Source of the DNA: Bacillota bacterium
Lineage (GTDB): Bacteria > Bacillota > Clostridia > Lachnospirales > Lachnospiraceae
Assembly (NCBI GenBank): GCA_023411215.1
Contig: JAEYOY010000026.1
Coordinates: 1-42,253, forward strand
Reading direction: 5' to 3'
Length of the DNA stretch: 42,253 nt
The notes beneath the pieces were generated by a model. That model had not been told where the DNA came from, did no database searches, and saw only the letters and a list, made by a program, of their open reading frames with translations. A program made the position numbers and the translations under genes. Positions 7,118 to 16,147 of the stretch are shown in pieces (within the stretch, counting starts at the first letter, position 1; every line of letters starts with the position of its first letter).

Positions 7118-8647
7118 ATGATTAGAACAGCTATGACTGAAAATGGTATGGTTAAAGGAATCGAAGCTGCAGATCCAAGAATTACGGCCTTTAAAGGAAT
7201 TCCATTTGCGGCACCGCCTGTCGGAGAAAACAGATGGCGTGCTCCGCAGCCTTGCCATAATTGGGAGGGAGTCTTAGAAGCATATAGATTTGCCCCTATC
7301 TCTGTGCAGGACACACCGGGTATCGGTGATGATGTATATATACGTGAATGGCATGTGGATCCAGACATTGCAATGAGCGAGGACTGCCTTTATCTGAATG
7401 TTTGGACCGGAGCAAAAAATAATGATGAAAAGCAGCCTGTACTGGTATGGTTTTTTGGCGGTGCATTGCAATGGGGATATCCTGCGGAGATGGAGTTCGA
7501 TGGGGAGAGACTAGCCAGACGTGGTGTTGTGGTTGTTACCGTGAATTATAGGATTAACGTATTCGGCTTTCTGTCCCACCCGGAAATTACAAAGGAGCAG
7601 TCAGAGGCACCTACGAATTTCGGTAATCTGGATCAACAGGCAGGCTTGAAGTGGGTCATAAGAAATATTCAGGCATTTGGTGGTGATCCGAATAATATAA
7701 CGATAGCGGGTCAGTCTGCCGGAGGAGGCAGCGTATTGTCCCAGATGACCTGCCCAGATAATTTTGGGCTGTTCAAGAGGGCTGTTATCCAAAGCGCTAT
7801 GATCCGAAGCCCATACAAGGAGAGAGGGATCGGCTTTCCGAGACCGCTGTCAGAGGCTGAACAGCTTGGTAAGAAATTCTTTGAATTTATCGGGGCGAAG
7901 AATTTGAAGGAAGCTAGACAACTGGATGCATTCCATATTCGTGATATGTATGCAAAATTCAGAGAGAGTCATGAATGGATGGGAACGGTTATCGACGGAA
8001 GGTTCTGTGTCGGAGATCCAATTCAGCTTTATATGGAACATAAGCAGGCAATGGTTCCTGTGATGTCGGGTAATACTTCCGAGGAGTTTTTGAATGTCAT
8101 ACGTGCCAAGGATGATGCTGAGTTTGTGCAAAGAGCTAAGGATATCTTTGGATCCTATGCAGAGGAATTTCTTCACTTTCCCGAAGCCTGGGTAAAGGAT
8201 AAGAATCAAAATTATGCAGCAGTCAGCGGTATTGAATGTACAATAAAGAGCGTATTTTTACGTAATCAAGAGTCCGGCAATCCACAGAAGAACTTTTATT
8301 ACCGCTTTGATGCTGATATTCCGGGTTGGGATAATGCAGGTAATTTTCACTCGGTGGATCTATGGTTCTTCTTTGAGACTCTGGCAAAGAGCTGGAGACC
8401 TTTTACCGGAAAGCATTATGATCTTGCCCGTCTGATGTGTAATTACTGGGTGAACTTTATTAAGAACGGTGATCCAAACGGAAAGGATGCCGATGGAACC
8501 GATATGCCGAAATGGCTCCCTTATACGAAGGAAACTCCATATGATATGCTGCTCTCCACTGAGGGCGTGGTGCAGCTAGAGAAGCAGGAAGATCCGTTTA
8601 AGCAATTCTTAATCGACAGAACGACAGAAAGTATATTGAATTTGTAA
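7118..8647 (+). CDS. Type-B carboxylesterase (para-nitrobenzyl esterase family)
   Basis: A 509-residue alpha/beta hydrolase of the carboxylesterase type-B family, cytoplasmic (no signal peptide). SEDCLYLNVW (87-96) is the second family signature. The nucleophile is Ser200 in GQSAGGG; Glu322 or Glu323 in SGNTSEEF and His411 in GNFHSVD complete the triad. The oxyanion loop, normally HGGG, reads FFGGALQWG (112-120), so the third Gly is Ala and the His is Phe. GGAGG lies 8 nt before the ATG. It has its own consensus promoter, a strong terminator, and a LacI-type regulator upstream, which suggests a role in removing acyl or aryl groups from a sugar-related compound. The substrate is not known. Confidence 0.92.
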   Translation: MIRTAMTENGMVKGIEAADPRITAFKGIPFAAPPVGENRWRAPQPCHNWEGVLEAYRFAPISVQDTPGIGDDVYIREWHVDPDIAMSEDCLYLNVWTGAKNNDEKQPVLVWFFGGALQWGYPAEMEFDGERLARRGVVVVTVNYRINVFGFLSHPEITKEQSEAPTNFGNLDQQAGLKWVIRNIQAFGGDPNNITIAGQSAGGGSVLSQMTCPDNFGLFKRAVIQSAMIRSPYKERGIGFPRPLSEAEQLGKKFFEFIGAKNLKEARQLDAFHIRDMYAKFRESHEWMGTVIDGRFCVGDPIQLYMEHKQAMVPVMSGNTSEEFLNVIRAKDDAEFVQRAKDIFGSYAEEFLHFPEAWVKDKNQNYAAVSGIECTIKSVFLRNQESGNPQKNFYYRFDADIPGWDNAGNFHSVDLWFFFETLAKSWRPFTGKHYDLARLMCNYWVNFIKNGDPNGKDADGTDMPKWLPYTKETPYDMLLSTEGVVQLEKQEDPFKQFLIDRTTESILNL

Positions 8648-8701
8648 TAAAATCAAGGTACCTATGTGGGATTACCTTGGACACGATTACCAATTTTAGA
8701 T

Positions 8702-8772
8702 AAGGAACCGGATATGATGAGAACCTACAAAGTCTGACTTTGTGGGATCGCATCATAACCGGTTCCTTTTTT
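8702..8772 (+). terminator. Strong rho-independent terminator
   Basis: Outer stem AAGGAACCGG-ATATGATG pairs with CATCAT-A-ACCGGTTCC, followed by TTTTTT. A second inner stem, CCTACAAAGTC with ACTTTGTGGG, makes one long structured hairpin. It ends the esterase transcript. Confidence 0.88.
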
Positions 8773-8893
8773 GAATTGACGGATATAATAAGCCTTTATT
8801 ATTTGGTTGCTTTTACTCCGGATAGAGGTTAAGATTTATGATAAGGTAACATAACTGGCTACGAGGTTTGGGGAGGAATGGAGGGCTTATTAC

Positions 8894-9838
8894 ATGGTAG
8901 ATAGGAATATTAGTGAATATTCGAAGGAGATTTTATGGAGGTACTTAGTCCGTAAGAATAGAAGACAGAAGACTGAATTTATAAATCGGACCAAAGAGAT
9001 ACTTGAAGACCAAGGATATTCGGTGGAGATCGAACAAGGTGGCCTGGCTCGGAGCAGGAATATCGTGGTAGGTGACATCGGGACAGCAAAAGTTATCTAT
9101 ACTGCACATTACGATACTTGTGCTGTTATGCCTCTTCCCAATTTTGTAACACCGAATAACTTATTGTTTTATATCATCTATCAATTGATATTGACTGTAC
9201 TCATACTCGGAGCAGGCTCTCTAATTGGGCGGCTGATATCCCTTGTTACGAATGAGCCAGTCGGTTCCATTGTTGCGATGCTTTTAATATTATTATGCTG
9301 TTTTCAGATCATGGCTGGGATAGCCAATCCCAATACATATAATGACAATACATCAGGCGTTATTACTCTGGTCGAGATAGCCATGAGCCTGCCGGTGGAA
9401 GAGCGAAAGAAGGTTGCCTTTGTCTTCTTTGATAACGAAGAGCTTGGATTGTTAGGTTCATCCATTTTTTATAAGAAGCATCATAAAAGTGTACAGGATA
9501 CGCTTGTGATTAACTTCGATTGTGTGTCGGATGGAGATTACATTCTTGCGATTGCAAACAAGAAGATGATAAAGGACACTGCTTTATATGAATTAATGAA
9601 GGCAAGTCTCACCTCGGTTAAGGATAAGAAGGTGGATTATTTATCAGCAGCCAGGACATTTTATCCCTCGGATCAGATGAAATTCAAGAAGTATTTTGCG
9701 ATTGCCGCAGTTCGTAAGGCACCCATTCTGGGTTATTATCTGGGAAGAATTCATACACCCTTTGATACGGTATTTGATGAGAGGAATATTAGGCTGTTAT
9801 CCGATGCCATGGTTAATTTTACGGCCGGACACCAATAA
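8894..9838 (+). CDS. M28 family zinc peptidase with inserted membrane segments
   Basis: A 314-residue protein of peptidase family M28 (aminopeptidase-type, two zinc ions). All metal-ligand motifs are present: AHYDT (His72), NDNTSG (Asp151), FDNEELGLLGS (catalytic Glu182 and ligand Glu183), NFDCVSDGD (Asp209) and IHTPFDTV (His287). Unlike soluble members, two hydrophobic segments (about 88-117 and 122-142) are inserted between the first and second ligands, so the enzyme is probably anchored in the membrane by a helical hairpin. GGAGGG lies 8 nt upstream of the ATG. The following 138 nt before trmO hold no convincing gene. Target peptides are unknown. Confidence 0.87.
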   Translation: MVDRNISEYSKEILWRYLVRKNRRQKTEFINRTKEILEDQGYSVEIEQGGLARSRNIVVGDIGTAKVIYTAHYDTCAVMPLPNFVTPNNLLFYIIYQLILTVLILGAGSLIGRLISLVTNEPVGSIVAMLLILLCCFQIMAGIANPNTYNDNTSGVITLVEIAMSLPVEERKKVAFVFFDNEELGLLGSSIFYKKHHKSVQDTLVINFDCVSDGDYILAIANKKMIKDTALYELMKASLTSVKDKKVDYLSAARTFYPSDQMKFKKYFAIAAVRKAPILGYYLGRIHTPFDTVFDERNIRLLSDAMVNFTAGHQ

Positions 9839-9976
9839 GAGTCTACTGGAGCAGGCTGTGGACTGGGGTAACAAGAACCTATTCGAGTCACAGAGAGGAT
9901 TATCAATTATGATGGACACCTGCTCGGATTTACTATAAAATAGGTTTATGAAAATTGGGTATAGGAGTGAAAATTC

Positions 9977-10726
9977 ATGGCAGATTATAAGGATTATCGT
10001 AAACCGAGAAAGGTTCCGTTGACGAATAAGGAAGATCCTCCAATGGAATATTCTATGAAAGTAATTGCCCATATTCATACCGATTTTCCGACCAAGTTCG
10101 GAATACCGAGGCAGAGCGGGATAGTCGATGAACTGAAGGCTACCATTGTATTCGAACCGGAGTATCGCAATGCGGAGGCCTTTCGTGGGATAGAAGGCTT
10201 TACTCATATCTGGCTGATCTGGGCGTTCTCAGAGACGATGAGGGATACCTGGTCACCGATGGTACGACCACCAAGACTCGGAGGAATCAAGCGAATGGGG
10301 GTCTTTGCGACCAGATCGCCTTTTCGGCCGAATTCCATCGGACTTTCCTGCGTTAGATTAGAAAGGGTAGAGCTATATACCGAGAATGGACCGGTACTGC
10401 ATGTGTCAGGGGCTGATCTGATGGATAAGACCCCAATCTATGATATCAAGCCCTATCTCCCATATACAGACAGTCACCCGGAGGCTGTGGGAGGGTTTGC
10501 CGATCCGGTGAAGGATTATTCCTTGGAGGTTATTTTCCCGGAACGGTGGCTCAATATGATACCGGAGGACCGGAGAGAAGCTCTAATGGGTGTACTAGCC
10601 CATGATCCGCGTCCTGCATACCAGAAGGATCCGGAACGTATCTATGGTTTTGAATTTGGTGACTTTGATGTCAGGTTCACGGTGAAGGATAATATACTGA
10701 CGATTTATGAAGTTGTAATTTTATAA
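9977..10726 (+). CDS. trmO: tRNA (N6-threonylcarbamoyladenosine(37)-N6)-methyltransferase TrmO
   Basis: A 249-residue protein of the TrmO (formerly TsaA/YaeB/VirR) family, which methylates N6-threonylcarbamoyladenosine at position 37 of certain tRNAs using S-adenosylmethionine. Diagnostic segments are FRGIEGFTHIWLIWAF (residues about 65-80) and ATRSPFRPNSIGLSCVRLE (about 111-129), with DMKPYLPY-like DIKPYLPYTDS further on. Length and domain order are those of a full-length member. ATAGGAGTG lies about 8 nt before the ATG. It is in the same direction as the M28 peptidase and only 47 nt before the ABC exporter genes, so co-transcription is likely. Confidence 0.92.
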   Translation: MADYKDYRKPRKVPLTNKEDPPMEYSMKVIAHIHTDFPTKFGIPRQSGIVDELKATIVFEPEYRNAEAFRGIEGFTHIWLIWAFSETMRDTWSPMVRPPRLGGIKRMGVFATRSPFRPNSIGLSCVRLERVELYTENGPVLHVSGADLMDKTPIYDIKPYLPYTDSHPEAVGGFADPVKDYSLEVIFPERWLNMIPEDRREALMGVLAHDPRPAYQKDPERIYGFEFGDFDVRFTVKDNILTIYEVVIL

Positions 10727-10773
10727 CAGAATAAATGGAATGGGCAATAATTATAAAGCGAAGGAATAACTAG

Positions 10774-12528
10774 ATGATAAAATTGATTAAATATTTAAAG
10801 GGTTATCGTGCTGAGTCTATCATGGCACCTCTTTTCAAATCTTTGGAAGCCGTATTTGAATTACTGGTTCCGATGATCGTTGCCAGAATAATTGATTTAG
10901 GAATCGGTAATGAAGATGATAAATATATATTTAAAATGAGCATTTTATTGCTTATATTCGGAGTTCTTGGATGGGGCTCATCGATCATTGCACAATATTT
11001 TTCTGCCAAGGCAGCAGTAGGTATGGGAACTGCTCTGAGAGATAATTTGTTCAGGCATGTGATGAGTCTTCCGCTGCATGAAACTGACAAAATTGGACGA
11101 GCATCGCTAATAACAAGGCTTACGAATGATACCAATCAGGTTCAAGACGGAGTAAATCGCACGTTTCGATTGGTACTGCGTTCACCTCTTATCGTATTAG
11201 GTGCTTTTATCATGGCTGCAACAATCAAGAGACAAGAAACTATCATCTTCGGTTGCGTTATCGTTTTACTGAGCATGATTGTGGCTGTGATCATGAAGAA
11301 GAATATTAAATTATTTCGCGTAGTTCAAAGTAAACTGGACGTAGTACTGAATGAAAGCTCAAACAATCTTACCGGAGTTCGAATCATAAGAGCCTTCAGC
11401 CGTGAGAATGAAGAAATTAAGATTAGTGATGATGCGAATGAAAAACTTGCCAACGAACAGATTCATGCCAGCCGTATATCGTCGTTGATGAATCCTCTTA
11501 CTTATGTCGTGGTCAATATGGGCATTATAGCAATTTTAAGAATAGGCTCAATTGATGTACAGGCTGGAACGCTGTCCCAGGGTGAAGTGGTGGCACTTAT
11601 TAATTATATGTCGCAAATTCTTACTGAATTGATCAAATTTGCAAATATCTTGATACTTATGTCAAAAGCATCTGCTTCGGCAAAGAGAATCAATGAAGTT
11701 TTTGCATTAACCGATACTATGAAGCAAGGAATAGAGGACGCTTGTAAAGCATATGACAGACTTACTACGGATGCTGCTGTGCCAGCAGTCGAATTCTGTA
11801 ATGTGGGCTTTGCCTATCCGGGCAGTTCGAAAGAAGCGATTTCCAATATCAGCTTCAGCGTAAAACAGGGTGATACCTTGGGAATTATCGGCGGAACTGG
11901 TTCAGGCAAGAGTACAATAATCAAACTGCTGTCAAGATTCTATGATGCAACCAGCGGCAGGGTTATGATAGCCGGAGAGAACATAGAGGATTACTCTTTA
12001 AGCTCACTTCGTAAAACAATCGGTATTGTTGAACAGAATACAAGATTATTTAAAGGTACAATTGCGTCAAATCTACGTTGGGGAGATCAATCAGCAAGTG
12101 ATGATAAGCTTATGAAGGCAGTTGCTATGGCTCAAGCCGGCAATATTATTGAAGACAAAAAAGATCGATTATTATCAGAAGTCCAACAGCTTGGGAGAAA
12201 CTATTCCGGAGGCCAGAAACAGAGACTTTCTATTGCAAGGGCATTGGTTCGCAATCCCAAAATACTAATAATGGATGATGCCTCTTCCGCATTGGATTTT
12301 GTAACAGAGGCTGCTCTGCGAAAAGAAATTTCCGGTATGAGTAAAGATATTACTGTGATTAATATAACGCAGCGTGTTTCCGGAGTTATGTATGCTGATG
12401 CAATCCTTGTATTGGATAATGGATGTGTGGTTGGGTTTGGCAGACATGAGGAATTAATCAAAAACTGTGAGGTTTATAAGGAAATCTGCCTGTCACAACT
12501 CTCGCAAGAGGAGGTTGAAAATGAGTAA
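10774..12528 (+). CDS. ABC exporter half-transporter with degenerate ATPase site
   Basis: A 584-residue fusion of an exporter-type membrane domain (six helices, about 15-310) and a nucleotide-binding domain (about 337-575). Walker A is GGTGSGKST (373-381), Q-loop Gln421, signature YSGGQ (477-481), Walker B ILIMD501. The catalytic Glu after Walker B is Asp502 and the switch His is Gln533 (ITQR), so its own ATP site is degenerate. Its stop overlaps the next gene by 8 nt (ATGAGTAA), and the two proteins should form a heterodimer of the TM287/288 or BmrCD type. AAGGA precedes the ATG. The exported substrate is unknown; multidrug, lipid or peptide are all possible. Confidence 0.92.
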   Translation: MIKLIKYLKGYRAESIMAPLFKSLEAVFELLVPMIVARIIDLGIGNEDDKYIFKMSILLLIFGVLGWGSSIIAQYFSAKAAVGMGTALRDNLFRHVMSLPLHETDKIGRASLITRLTNDTNQVQDGVNRTFRLVLRSPLIVLGAFIMAATIKRQETIIFGCVIVLLSMIVAVIMKKNIKLFRVVQSKLDVVLNESSNNLTGVRIIRAFSRENEEIKISDDANEKLANEQIHASRISSLMNPLTYVVVNMGIIAILRIGSIDVQAGTLSQGEVVALINYMSQILTELIKFANILILMSKASASAKRINEVFALTDTMKQGIEDACKAYDRLTTDAAVPAVEFCNVGFAYPGSSKEAISNISFSVKQGDTLGIIGGTGSGKSTIIKLLSRFYDATSGRVMIAGENIEDYSLSSLRKTIGIVEQNTRLFKGTIASNLRWGDQSASDDKLMKAVAMAQAGNIIEDKKDRLLSEVQQLGRNYSGGQKQRLSIARALVRNPKILIMDDASSALDFVTEAALRKEISGMSKDITVINITQRVSGVMYADAILVLDNGCVVGFGRHEELIKNCEVYKEICLSQLSQEEVENE

Positions 12529-14293
12529 ATCCGAAGTCAGAATAGATACCAATAAAAAAGATACCATGCATCGTGTTATTAGGCTAATAAGACCTTATCT
12601 ATGGAGATGTATTCTGAGCCTGCTTCTTGCTATTATCGTAGTTGCAACAACTCTTTATATGCCTGTTCTTATAGGAAATGCGGTAGACCTTCTGCTTGGT
12701 AAGGGGATTACCGATCTAGAAGGAGTGATAAAAGTCATCATCCGTATGGGTATTACCATACTGATAACTTCTGTTACTCAATATCTTATGGATGTCATCA
12801 ACAATAGGACGGTCTACCGTGTGGTACTGGATATCAGGAAAAAGACCTTTGATAAGCTTCACAAGCTGCCTATCGCTTACATAGATGCTCATAGTCATGG
12901 AGATCTTATCAGCAGGATTATTACGGACGTCGACCAGTTTTCAGAAGGTCTGCTTCTGGGCTTTGCACAGCTTTTTACAGGAATTCTTACGATTGCAACA
13001 ACCCTGATCTTTATGTTTACAATTAATCCCTACATTGCACTTGTGGTTGTTGTATTGACACCGTTATCTATCCTTGTGGCGAATTTTTTTGCGAAAAGAA
13101 CCTATACCTATTTCAAGAGGCAGAGTGAATGTAGGGCAGATGTGACAGCGGTTGTCGAAGAAATGGTAAGTGGACAAAGTACGGTACAATCTTATGATAT
13201 GAAGGATGCAGTATGCTTGGATTTTGAAGAAAAGGATCGTAAACTTCGGGATGCCAGTATAAAAGCTGTGTTCCTATCATCGGTTTCATTCCCAACGACC
13301 CGATTTGTAAACAATATGATTTATGCGGTGGTTGCTACCTTCGGCGCAGTAAGTGCAATAAACGGTAGGATTACGATAGGTAAGCTGACAAGCTTTCTAA
13401 GCTACGCAACTCAGTATACAAAGCCCTTTAATGAGATCTCAAGCGTAGTAACCGAGCTCCAGAATTCATTAGCCTCTGCGGAACGCATTTTTGAGTTTTT
13501 GGATGAAGAGGAGATTACTGCGGAGGATGCTGCAAAGGAGCTGCCATCGAATATACAAGGACATGTTAAGCTTGAAAATGTACGTTTTTCCTATGATAAG
13601 AGTAAGTCACTGATTAAGGATCTGAACCTTGACGTGAAGCCTGGTCAGAGAATAGCAATCGTTGGGCCGACCGGTTGCGGAAAGACGACGATCATCAATC
13701 TCCTTATGAGGTTCTATGAATTGGATGGCGGAAATATATCTGTGGAAGAGTTTGATATCAAGGAACTAAAAAGGCATAGCTTAAGGCATAATTATGGTAT
13801 GGTGCTCCAGGATACCTGGCTTAAAAGCGGCACTATAAGAGATAATATTGCGATGGGAAGACCCAGTGCAACTGATGAAGAAATCCGAGCGGCCGCCAAA
13901 AAGGCCTATGCAGATGACTTTATCAATAAACTACCCCAAGGCTACGATACGGTAGTTTCTCATGAGGGTGGTAATCTTTCGGCTGGTCAAAAGCAGCTTC
14001 TCTGTATAGCAAGAATCATGCTTACGCTTCCACCTATGCTGATTTTAGATGAAGCTACTTCATCTATCGATACCCGCACAGAGATTCGTGTACAGGATGC
14101 ATTTGCACATATGATGCAAGGAAGAACCAGCTTTATTGTCGCACATAGGCTTTCTACAATAAAAAGCGCGGACGTGATACTTGTTATGAAGGATGGTCAA
14201 ATCATTGAAAAAGGAAAACATGAGGAACTTTTAGATTATGGTGGATTCTATTCCGAGATGTACAGGAGTCAATTTGTGGGCAGTACTTTATAA
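12521..14293 (+). CDS. ABC exporter half-transporter with canonical Walker B
   Basis: A 590-residue partner of the preceding gene: membrane domain about 20-325, ATPase domain about 345-585. Walker A is GPTGCGKTT (382-390), Q-loop Gln430, Walker B LILD510-E511 with the catalytic Glu, and switch His542 (VAHR). Its signature is LSAGQ (486-490), one Gly changed to Ala; this signature faces the degenerate site of the partner, so the changes in both subunits fall on the same ATP site, as expected for asymmetric heterodimers. The ATG at 12521 has GAGGAGG 7 nt upstream and overlaps the upstream stop codon, giving translational coupling. A RimJ-like acetyltransferase follows after 112 nt. Confidence 0.93.
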   Translation: MSKSEVRIDTNKKDTMHRVIRLIRPYLWRCILSLLLAIIVVATTLYMPVLIGNAVDLLLGKGITDLEGVIKVIIRMGITILITSVTQYLMDVINNRTVYRVVLDIRKKTFDKLHKLPIAYIDAHSHGDLISRIITDVDQFSEGLLLGFAQLFTGILTIATTLIFMFTINPYIALVVVVLTPLSILVANFFAKRTYTYFKRQSECRADVTAVVEEMVSGQSTVQSYDMKDAVCLDFEEKDRKLRDASIKAVFLSSVSFPTTRFVNNMIYAVVATFGAVSAINGRITIGKLTSFLSYATQYTKPFNEISSVVTELQNSLASAERIFEFLDEEEITAEDAAKELPSNIQGHVKLENVRFSYDKSKSLIKDLNLDVKPGQRIAIVGPTGCGKTTIINLLMRFYELDGGNISVEEFDIKELKRHSLRHNYGMVLQDTWLKSGTIRDNIAMGRPSATDEEIRAAAKKAYADDFINKLPQGYDTVVSHEGGNLSAGQKQLLCIARIMLTLPPMLILDEATSSIDTRTEIRVQDAFAHMMQGRTSFIVAHRLSTIKSADVILVMKDGQIIEKGKHEELLDYGGFYSEMYRSQFVGSTL

Positions 14294-14405
14294 GAAATGT
14301 TAACAGGAATCCGCTGAATGTTGTCCTTGCACAGGATTATCATAGCGATACCGGGATGAAGATCAGAATAACGGCATACAACACAAGATAGAATGGAGTA
14401 AGAGT

Positions 14406-14942
14406 ATGGAAACAGAGAGATTACTACTTCGAGGAGCACAGCCCGGAGATGAGAAAGATTTATTTGAGATACGGAACAGTGAATTTGTACTAAAATATAA
14501 CTGCATGAAAAAATTGACAATGGAACAATTGCAAGAGCAGGTCATGAAGGATATGGAGTCGAAGGACATCTATTACATCGTTCTGAAAGAAAGCGGCAAG
14601 GTTATCGGAATGGTTGGTATCGACCCCGATACCCTGCGTTACGGGGTTAATGCGCTATGTATATCATATTACTTGGGAGAGCAGTATGCCGCAAAAGGAT
14701 ATATGACGGAAGCTCTTAGAGAAATGATTCGTTATGTATTTGAAGAAAGATTGGTAGATGTTCTTTCTGTGAGGGCATTTAAGAGTAACGAAGCCTCGAA
14801 AAAGTTGATTGAGAAGCTTGGCTTTGTTCATGAGGGTTGTATTCGCAGATGCGTTAAAGGGTATCAAGATGTCATCTATGATGATATGATATACTCTATA
14901 TTACGCGAGGAGTACAAAGCCCGCGAGCTTACAGACAAATAA
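14406..14942 (+). CDS. GNAT family N-acetyltransferase (RimJ/RimL type)
   Basis: A 178-residue GNAT protein opening with METERLLLRGAQPGDEKDLF, the usual start of the RimJ/RimL ribosomal-protein acetyltransferase group. Motif A is YYLGEQYAAKGYMTEALREMI (about 89-109), where the Q-x-x-G-x-G loop is relaxed to QYAAKGYMTEA; motif B follows as VRAFKSNEASKKLIEKLGF. The end, RCVKGYQDVIYDDMIYSILREE, is also typical. The upstream 112 nt have no terminator, so it may be the last gene of the exporter operon. A terminator follows directly. RimJ-like proteins also act on antibiotics or free amino acids, so the substrate stays open. Confidence 0.88.
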   Translation: METERLLLRGAQPGDEKDLFEIRNSEFVLKYNCMKKLTMEQLQEQVMKDMESKDIYYIVLKESGKVIGMVGIDPDTLRYGVNALCISYYLGEQYAAKGYMTEALREMIRYVFEERLVDVLSVRAFKSNEASKKLIEKLGFVHEGCIRRCVKGYQDVIYDDMIYSILREEYKARELTDK

Positions 14943-14948
14943 TAGACA

Positions 14949-14974
14949 AGGGCCTCAGATTTCTGGGGCTTTTA
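14949..14974 (+). terminator. Rho-independent terminator
   Basis: GCCTCAG pairs with CTGGGGC (one G-U) over a 4-nt ATTT loop, with flanking AAG/CTT pairing and then TTTTAT. It lies 8 nt after the acetyltransferase stop. Confidence 0.75.
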
Positions 14975-15062
14975 TATTAATAATTTGGGAAATGAATGCG
15001 AAGCTGACATTATTGATTATATAATACATAAAATGTAAACGAATTTACTATTATGAAGTCAT

Positions 15063-15211
15063 GATACATAGAGGTTTTTCGAAGTGGATTTATATGTATC
15101 CATCTAAATATAGGTTTGTGAAGTGATCTATTATGTATACATGATGAATAAGGGTTTGCGAAGAGAACGTATACATGTTAAATTAAAGGTGGCTTGTGAA
15201 CGGATACATGT
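15063..15211 (+). repeat. Array of imperfect 33-39 bp tandem repeats
   Basis: Five starts of a related unit fall at 15063, 15096, 15135, 15169 and 15203, giving periods of 33, 39, 34 and 34 bp. Each unit opens with a form of GTATACATG (GATACATAG, GTATCCATC, GTATACATG, GTATACATG, GATACATG) and has a form of AGGGTTTGCGAAG in its centre (GAGGTTTTTCGAAG, TAGGTTTGTGAAG, AGGGTTTGCGAAG, AGGTGGCTTGTGAAC). The array fills most of the 321-nt gap and ends about 50 nt before the SDR gene. The GTATAC core is palindromic, so a repressor could bind several sites. It is not a CRISPR array: there are no constant repeats with unique spacers. Confidence 0.6.
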
Positions 15212-15263
15212 GTAATCTGATTGAAAGATCCAGAACAATGGTATCATAAAGAAGGAGGATTAT

Positions 15264-16118
15264 ATGGTAGATGTGGATAAGAAAATAGCAGTGGTTACTG
15301 GAGGAAATTCCGGCATGGGTAAGGCAACGGTAGCAGCCTTAGCAGATCGTGGATTTACAGTAATTATGCTTTGTAGAAGTATAACAAGAGGAGAGACTGC
15401 CCTTCGGGATTTAATGCGAAAGAAGGACCGAGATATCTGGTTGATGCAATGTGATCTTGGTTGTATGGAGGATATACGACGCTTTACCGAGGAATTTAAG
15501 TGTCTTTTTCCCAGAGTAGATGTATTGGTGAATAATGCGGGAGTGATATCCTTAGATCGCAGAGAGACCTCTGATGGTCTTGAGGAACAGTTTGGTGTCA
15601 ACCATATTGGTCATTTTCTTTTAACTCTGCGTCTGCTGGATATAATGGAGAAGGGAAGTAGAGTTGTAGTGATAGCATCCGGAGCGCACAAAGTGGGTAA
15701 GATTCATTTTGAAGACTATAACCTTACCAAGGGCTTCAATGTTATGAAGGCATATGGCCAATCAAAGCTTGCCAATGTATTGTTCACACGTGAACTGGCA
15801 ATGAGAGTAAAGGCGAAAGGAATCACCGTAAATTGCTGCCATCCGGGAGCAGTGGCAACCTCAATGGGAGTTGACCGTAATACTGGTTTTGGAACAGCGA
15901 TTACAGGATTGTTAAAGCCGATATTCTTAACACCAGAGGAGGGAGCTAAGACAGCCATTTATCTAGCCACTTCACCGGAAGTAGGCAGGGTGACAGGGAA
16001 ATACTTCTACCGCTGCCAAATCTCAGCCACGTCGCGGGCAGCCAAAAGTCGCAAGCAGGCAAAGGAGCTTTTTGAACTGAGTGAAAAGCTGACTGAAGAA
16101 TATTTATCAGTGCAATAA
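15264..16118 (+). CDS. Short-chain dehydrogenase/reductase
   Basis: A 284-residue SDR, an NAD(P)-dependent oxidoreductase. The cofactor motif is TGGNSGMG (12-19), NNAG follows near residue 90, and the catalytic YGQSK (Tyr and Lys) lies near residue 160; a Ser in VIASGA completes the triad. CHPGAVATSMG marks the usual post-active-site loop. The sequence is closest in pattern to the retinol-dehydrogenase/WW-domain oxidoreductase-like group. AAGGAGGA lies 5-6 nt before the ATG. A small BFD-type ferredoxin gene starts 29 nt downstream, so the two probably form an operon, and electrons might pass between them. The repeat array upstream is a likely control region. The substrate is unknown. Confidence 0.9.
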   Translation: MVDVDKKIAVVTGGNSGMGKATVAALADRGFTVIMLCRSITRGETALRDLMRKKDRDIWLMQCDLGCMEDIRRFTEEFKCLFPRVDVLVNNAGVISLDRRETSDGLEEQFGVNHIGHFLLTLRLLDIMEKGSRVVVIASGAHKVGKIHFEDYNLTKGFNVMKAYGQSKLANVLFTRELAMRVKAKGITVNCCHPGAVATSMGVDRNTGFGTAITGLLKPIFLTPEEGAKTAIYLATSPEVGRVTGKYFYRCQISATSRAAKSRKQAKELFELSEKLTEEYLSVQ

Positions 16119-16147
16119 TATAAAAAGCAAATAAGGAGATAACGAAT

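Noticed and set aside
9696..9938. Open frame overlapping the end of the M28 peptidase gene
   Set aside because: It is another frame of the peptidase for most of its length, and the tail after 9838 resembles no family; the peptidase already has a complete set of metal ligands.
15063..15211. Possible CRISPR array
   Set aside because: The units are tandem, diverged and have no unique spacers; no cas genes are present.
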